Source of the DNA: Gelatoporia subvermispora B
Lineage: Eukaryota > Basidiomycota > Agaricomycetes > Polyporales > Gelatoporiaceae
Assembly (NCBI GenBank): GCA_000320605.2
Contig: KB445804.1
Location: 612,895-676,894, forward strand
Length of the DNA stretch: 64,000 bases
Reading direction: 5' to 3'
Shown here: positions 58,735 through 64,000 of the stretch, piece after piece
How the letters are laid out: the number at the start of each line of letters is the position of its first letter
How positions within the stretch are numbered: the stretch's first letter is position 1
Translations under genes and position numbers: made by a program
The notes under the pieces: model-generated
What the model was told of the DNA's origin: nothing
What the model saw: the letters and a program-made list of their open reading frames with translations, nothing else
Databases searched by the model: none

Positions 58735-61700
58735 TGTGCTGAGAGTGCTGAAGATTGCTGGAGGCAAAGTGTAGTGAGCTGTGAACACCGGAGACTTGAG
58801 CCGAGGATGTCGGTGAACAATGTGCCCTCTTTATAGTTCTCAGGCCCTCCGACACACGCACAGCGACTACGGCACAACCGGGAGGAATAATCACAGGGTG
58901 AAGCTGGCAGCGCAACACGAGACGGGAGCACTCGGGCGTCGGGTGCACGGGTCTACGGGAGACATGATCACAAGAGGCAACAGCGACGCAACATTGCAAT
59001 AAGCACATGTGGGATGTAGACCACGTCCCGAGAGTATCCGGGAACAACTTTCCGAGAAGACAATCAAGGAGCTTCATGAAATGGCGAAGGACAGAAGGCT
59101 CTTGAAAGGGGTGGCGTGGTCGTACATCACAGCTAACGATGGGTCCGAATCGCGAGGGCTTTCGGGACGAGATCACCCGCAGGACAGGCGAGGCGCAAAG
59201 CTGGTCCACCTAGAGATGACACAGAAGGTCTTGTCCACATGCTGAAGCCTGAGCGCCGTCAAGTCGCTGGGCTGTTCCAGTTGAGCTTCCGATGAAGACC
59301 ATCACGTCCGGTCACTCGTACAGAGTAGCATCCAATTGCGGCCCCTTGTGACGTGGTCCTTGATCGAATGAGCCATTTCGTTGGCGACGGGGCTGATCAA
59401 CATTGGGTACGAAGTCCATTGCGACATCGACGACGCCCTGTCTGAGGTACTTCGGAGAAACGCAAACGAAGTCGCCACTGACCCACAAAGCGTCCCTTCA
59501 CGGAATAAGTCACGTCTCCTCGGCTCCACGACGGGCATCAGCATGACACTTGTGAAGATCTGCTTCGCGACGTAGTTGGGCAAGGTCATGATGAATCAAG
59601 AAGGACTAGCCGAGGTTCCCTTGCATCCTAGAGTGTCGGCATGCATCCATGTTGTCGACCGCATGATGAGACCCTCCTGTCTTGACCAGCAGAGGCCCAT
59701 TATGGTTGAGCAGGGCGAAGCCTGAGCACTCGATGAGAGAGAGATGGCATCGATGATGAGACGTGTAGGTTGCTAACCAAGGTGGGTGTCGTCTGTGGCG
59801 CATCGTGTCCGTGTGCCAGCAAATGAATGTTATTTCCGCCTATATTCCTGATAAGTCATATTGAGATGACTGAATCGTAAACATATCATTATGAGCTGGC
59901 GGACCTTGATCCCTCGCTCGATGACACATTTCCGGGGTCAATGAGATCTTGAATGAGTTTGAGAAACAATCCTCAGGGATCAGCAGAAGATATTCTCTTG
60001 CAAGTTCATCCACGGCGGGACACGCATCCAGTATACGAGCGAGCCAGAGCCGGGGCTCGATTTATTCCGAAACTCGATGATTTGTCGGACCTAGACCTAA
60101 GTCAGACACCTTATCCCACCACAACGGCGCGAGAGCGTTGTGTGGCATCACAGTAAGTACCTATAATTTTCCATTACGTACCTCCTCAAGGTTGAGGCGT
60201 CCTCGGAACTAAGCCACTCCACACCTTGGACAATATTTGTCGAGAGGTCACGCGATACTTGCGCGGGCATTGACCTGCGATCATCCACATGAACCAGCCT
60301 TCACACGGCCACTGCATCGAGGACAATGCTTACCATATGACTGGGATGAGCTTCCAGAAGTTCCGAAGTTCTTGAGTTATTTTCGTTGCACAAAGGCTTC
60401 AGGTGCAGTAGTGATAACGATGAAAGGCATGCACCGCATGCGGGATCGTTGCCCTATCAGATGGAAATAGTCACTTCCAACTAAGTTCTAGCGTCGCGGG
60501 ATACGCATCAGCTGGGAAGAGATGCTAAACGGAGTTCCGTCCCACTGTCGTGGTATACTCACTAGGGACGATCACCTGAACGGCCTCTGTTTTCATCAGC
60601 GCGGATTCCGGACACGTTGTGTCGGATCATCTCGCATCCCAGCGCGACCCGATCCCAGGTCAAGGCGAGTCTTGTCAATGCGCGACATTGTACACCTCGG
60701 GAGTCGAGGACCCGGTTTGATTCGTCGTCCACCTTCAGATCGATGAGTCTCCGATTTCTTCCTGGCACTGCGATGAGCTTGGGCAGAGATCCGAACTTGG
60801 CACGCTACTACGCCGAAACATAGCCTGCTTCGTACCTCAAACTCCCGTCTGGAGCCTCACTGCTCGTAGAACACTCCGAGTGCCCCACTCGATATGTTAT
60901 GCTGCAAATCAGCTAGACGTGTCCTTGCAGACCGGCCGAGCCAAGCAAGACTGTCAAGGACGAAAAGCAAGTAGTGCATTCTCACGAGTAGTCAATAAGG
61001 TCGGTCTGACACGAACAGGTTGGAGAGGGCGTTGTGGGTGACGATGGTGTCGATCTCAGGATCTTGTACTGGGACTCGACGACTTCCCAGCTGGCAGCTG
61101 AGCGCCATTGATATTGAGCAGCGAGTCGGTAGCGAACGTCTTGGCAGGGCTGGATGGTTCCAACATCTACCGCCAAGAGCATCGTTCAAGCGCGCTACTC
61201 AAGGCTGCTCCTCACATCGATTCTTTGGATCTATCGACCTGACGACATTCCCAGAAGCTAGATGTAGAGATCCTTGGCCATGGGCTGCCCAGAATCTATC
61301 ACCGTCAATTACATCTCAGTCGGCCACAGCTCCTTCCAGCCGACATCGCTGAATTACTAGGCGTCTAAGGGCGCCTACGCTATTCTCGAGCACACATGTT
61401 ATCCTTCACGTCCATTCGCTTTCTCTCGAGCATTACAGACAGATAAGAAGCTGGTCGCTAATTATCCAAGGATATGTCGTTGAGACACATAGCGGCCAGC
61501 CTACTAGCGCTCGCTATTAATGATCTGGAGAGATGTGCCTACGGCAGCGAAATCCATAAAATTCTCCTCCCCTGTTTCTTCCGAAACCGCATGGCGCACC
61601 TCCCATCCAGAGATGCGGAGCATCCGCAGTGAGAACGGAAGCCTGGCCTTCCATTCTTACCCTGAGCACCTGACGGTTGCACCCGAACAACGGGTTCATG

Positions 61701-61739
61701 ACATATTCAATGATTATCTAAACGAGCACTTTAAATGGT
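58735..61739. other. long intergenic or degraded region
   Basis: 3 kb with no gene I could assemble. Short frames (for example 59953-60156, 60237-60470, 61020-61352, 61520-61756) each match no family. The last has a coding-like end, QRVHDIFNDYLNEHFKW, but overlaps the 3' end of the transporter on the other strand. Possibly an old degraded gene. Confidence 0.35.
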
Positions 61740-63628
61740 TCAGCTCGCTACCCTGACTGCGAGATATCGATGAGTGCCTGAAAGTTCTACGGGAATCAGT
61801 GAGAAAATTGAAAAAATACAGAACAAATACTGGCACGTACACTGCGCAGCGTCCTCTTTCCATGATCTCCTCGGCAGAGGTATCGCAAGTAGGATCAATA
61901 GCGCAGAGATGACAATAAATATGCCATAAACGGCATATCCTCCCAACCAGCCGTGCTCTACCGAGAGGGCGAATAGCGACGTCGCGGAAGCAGGGCCGAT
62001 GGTCCGGATTATAGAAGCAGCAAGTTGTGCGATACCATTCGTTGCTCCCAGAGATTGCTTATTGGGCGCTGCGGATGTGATGAACATGAAGATGCAGCCT
62101 AGACGTACTACTTCAGCTCGCTGCTCTTACTTATGGACAACATCACTCACCGAACGACATGTCCATGATGATGCCGATGAAGAGTTGAACGGCCAGCAGC
62201 GTCCACACGAGCGCGGTGATGCCATCCCTCCGAGCGACCATATTGATAATTGGGGGGAGGATGAACAGGGGGATAAACGAGGTCATCCCGGCCATAAACA
62301 CTCGCTTCGGGCCCCACCGGTCCACGAATTTTGCGAAGAAGAGTGCCTGGAACGAGCCGTTCATGAGGCCAAACGAGCCCAAGACTGTGCCGATGGTCGC
62401 CGGGTTCATTCCCAGGCCACCGAACTCGATCGGAGTAGCCAAGAATAGAGGGAGAAGAGCGAGGTATGCAATGTCAAGCAATGCGAGAGCGCCGTAATTC
62501 GCCACCGAGACTAGGACAGGCCTAACAAGCAGAGAGCGAAGACTAGCTGGCTCCTCTGTGGTATCATCTTGGAGAGGACCAGAGGGTATATCGCCCGTAG
62601 GGGACGTTGGCGCTTTTTTTCTGCGCTGCACCGTCTAGACGTGGTGTCAACGAATGCGATCAGTGAGTTGGCATTTGACATACCTCTTTGAGAAAAACGG
62701 CGACGATGACGAATGTAAGCGCGGAAAATGCTGACGATGCAGCGCAAGGGAGGAAATACGGATACTTAATCCAGAACTCGCTTGTGAACAAGTTCGGCCA
62801 GCGATCGTGCGGTTTTGCAAGTTGGCCGCCAATGAATGGGCTGTCGCGAATGAGCCAAGTATGATTCAAAGCCATTCAACAGACGCTCACCCCACTGTTG
62901 CACCGACAGACCACACGACTGGCATGAGGGCGAAACCTTGCGCCATATTACTCGAATCGGTGAGCTCTGTGGATAATGGTCAGGCACACGCCGCCATCTA
63001 TCACACAAACTCACCTCCTATCATACTTTTGATCACTCCTATGTTCCCGTTCATGACTCCTACAATGCATCGACTAGTAAAATGTGAGTACCGAGGAATA
63101 TTGACCCCTAGGATGCTCACAGACCTGATGACCAAACCCAAGAAAGTCTTTGCTAGACCGAAGAAGAGCATGGATATACATAGTCCCCCGACGCCAGTGA
63201 GAAGGACAGGCTTCCGACCAATGTAATCAGACGCTCGCGACCATTGGAGGACGAAAAGGGCCTCAGTCGCAAAGAAAAGGGATTGCTGAAAACGCGATTA
63301 GCCTTTTCACGTGCTAATACTATATAACGCTCACAATGAGTCCGGCATAGTATCCGACCTTCCGTTCATCGCCTCCCGTTATATCCAGTTCACTGATGAG
63401 CTGCAACGGCGCGCATAAGCAGCATTTCAGTGACTGGCATATAAGACATACCTGGTTGATGAAAGGATATATGCAATGTGAAGTGATAGGCTCCGCCAGC
63501 TGCAAGACCATCAGAATGGATAGCTGGGTCGTCGGCAGAGGTGTAGGCTTCTTGGCCCTTTTGTCTTGAGGCCTCGACAGCAAAGCAGTCTCCTCGTCGG
63601 CGTCGGCGTATTCATCTTGGTGAGACAT
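61740..63628 (-). CDS. MFS transporter, zinc-induced-facilitator / TetA-like
   Basis: A major facilitator of the drug:H+ antiporter type. The cytosolic N-terminus starts MSHQDEYADADEETALLSRP. Then come LSILMVLQLAEPITSHCIYP, ELDITGGDERKVGYYAGLI, motif A as SDYIGRKPVLLTGVGGL, GLVNGNxGV-like loops, GFALMPVVWSVGATVGPFIG, GGQLAKPHDRWPNLF, a cytosolic loop, and the second half with PIEFGGLGMNPATIGTVLGS, DRWGPKRVFMAGMTS and AAPNKQSLGATNGIAQLAAS. About twelve transmembrane segments are present. The last 63 nt before the terminal exon look like an in-frame intron; the stop is the same either way. Fungal members of this group export small toxins or metal-chelator complexes; the substrate is unknown. 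Confidence 0.85.
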
Positions 63629-64000
63629 ACTACGAAGGCAGAGATATGTCGTGAGGCGTCAACGCAGGCTGAGGGTGGAGCTGGTCGGTGCCAGGAGGAA
63701 GCTCGCTGAATTGAGTGTGGCGACTGTACTTTTATACGTCTGTCTGATTTCAGGGACTGTCTTCTAGATTCATTATGGACGTCTACGGATAAGAGACGAT
63801 CCGAGCGAATTGCATAACTCGGAGACCGCTCCCGTCGTTGGGTTTGACTCGATGGTGGCCTCTTTGATCCGGCGCTTCCTGTAGCGTATCTGGCGTTGTT
63901 CCTGATCTGCTCTATGAAGTAGTCTGGTGGTGTATTATAGGATATTCTTCAAGTCTAGGTGGATGTCCACCCATGCTGGGAGAGGAGTAAGTCAGTCGTG
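63629..64000. other. upstream region of the transporter
   Basis: 372 bp to the window end. It is probably the transporter promoter; TTTTATACG near 63730 resembles a TATA box. No further coding start is visible. Confidence 0.4.

Noticed and set aside
58195..58836. Plus-strand open frame of 213 codons
   Set aside because: Opposite strand of the Ser/Ala-rich part of oxalate decarboxylase; Gly/Arg-rich shadow translation.

Overview
This 64 kb window comes from a filamentous basidiomycete, most likely a wood-decaying agaricomycete. Genes are dense and split by many 48-65 nt introns. The gene content is typical of that group: an AA14-type lytic polysaccharide monooxygenase, a bicupin oxalate decarboxylase, a DUF2235-WD40 protein, a DUF6914-like protein, AT-hook and C2H2 proteins, and pogo-type DNA transposons. 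No rRNA, CRISPR array or convincing tRNA was seen.

Layout. 0-6 kb: the 3' end of an unknown gene, a Ca3427-like periplasmic-binding-fold protein, a YIPF6/Yip4 Golgi protein, and proteasome ATPase Rpt2. 6.4-8.7 kb: a decayed serine hydrolase (beta-lactamase-like) pseudogene. 9-20 kb: a non-mitochondrial-type citrate synthase with about 18 introns, a GPI-type Ser-rich surface protein, an alkenal/prostaglandin-reductase-like MDR enzyme, an AT-hook acidic protein, and a transketolase-like enzyme. 21-29 kb: homogentisate 1,2-dioxygenase, an AT-hook/Cys-cluster protein, a DUF4112 membrane protein and a GLGLG-repeat protein. 29.7-32.9 kb: a DUF2235 (Tle1-like hydrolase)-WD40 gene whose WD40 part carries frameshifts. 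34-42 kb: a zinc-finger protein, an SDR, an NCS1 nucleobase permease, and a secreted AA14 LPMO on the opposite strand. 42-46.5 kb: gene-poor, with unassigned coding-like segments, candidate small secreted peptides and a perfect 33 bp palindrome. 46.5-47.6 kb: an unknown Ser/Ala-rich protein. 48.2-53.3 kb: a transposon block. It holds an intact pogo-type element (27 bp perfect TIRs, TA duplication, DD35D transposase) inserted into an older TIR element, followed by a separate 1.34 kb non-autonomous element with a 7 bp target duplication. 55-64 kb: a DUF6914-like gene, oxalate decarboxylase and an MFS transporter.

Together the genes are a mix of housekeeping (Rpt2, Yip4), central and peroxisomal-type carbon metabolism (citrate synthase, transketolase-like, homogentisate dioxygenase) and wood-decay functions (AA14, oxalate decarboxylase). 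I see no single gene cluster acting as one pathway. The most notable signals are gene-structure oddities: a run of GC-AG introns in three adjacent genes, a 3 nt micro-exon in citrate synthase, start codons that form an exon on their own, and the nested transposons. All exon boundaries were derived by hand from splice consensus, reading phase and family conservation; none was checked against transcripts or a database.
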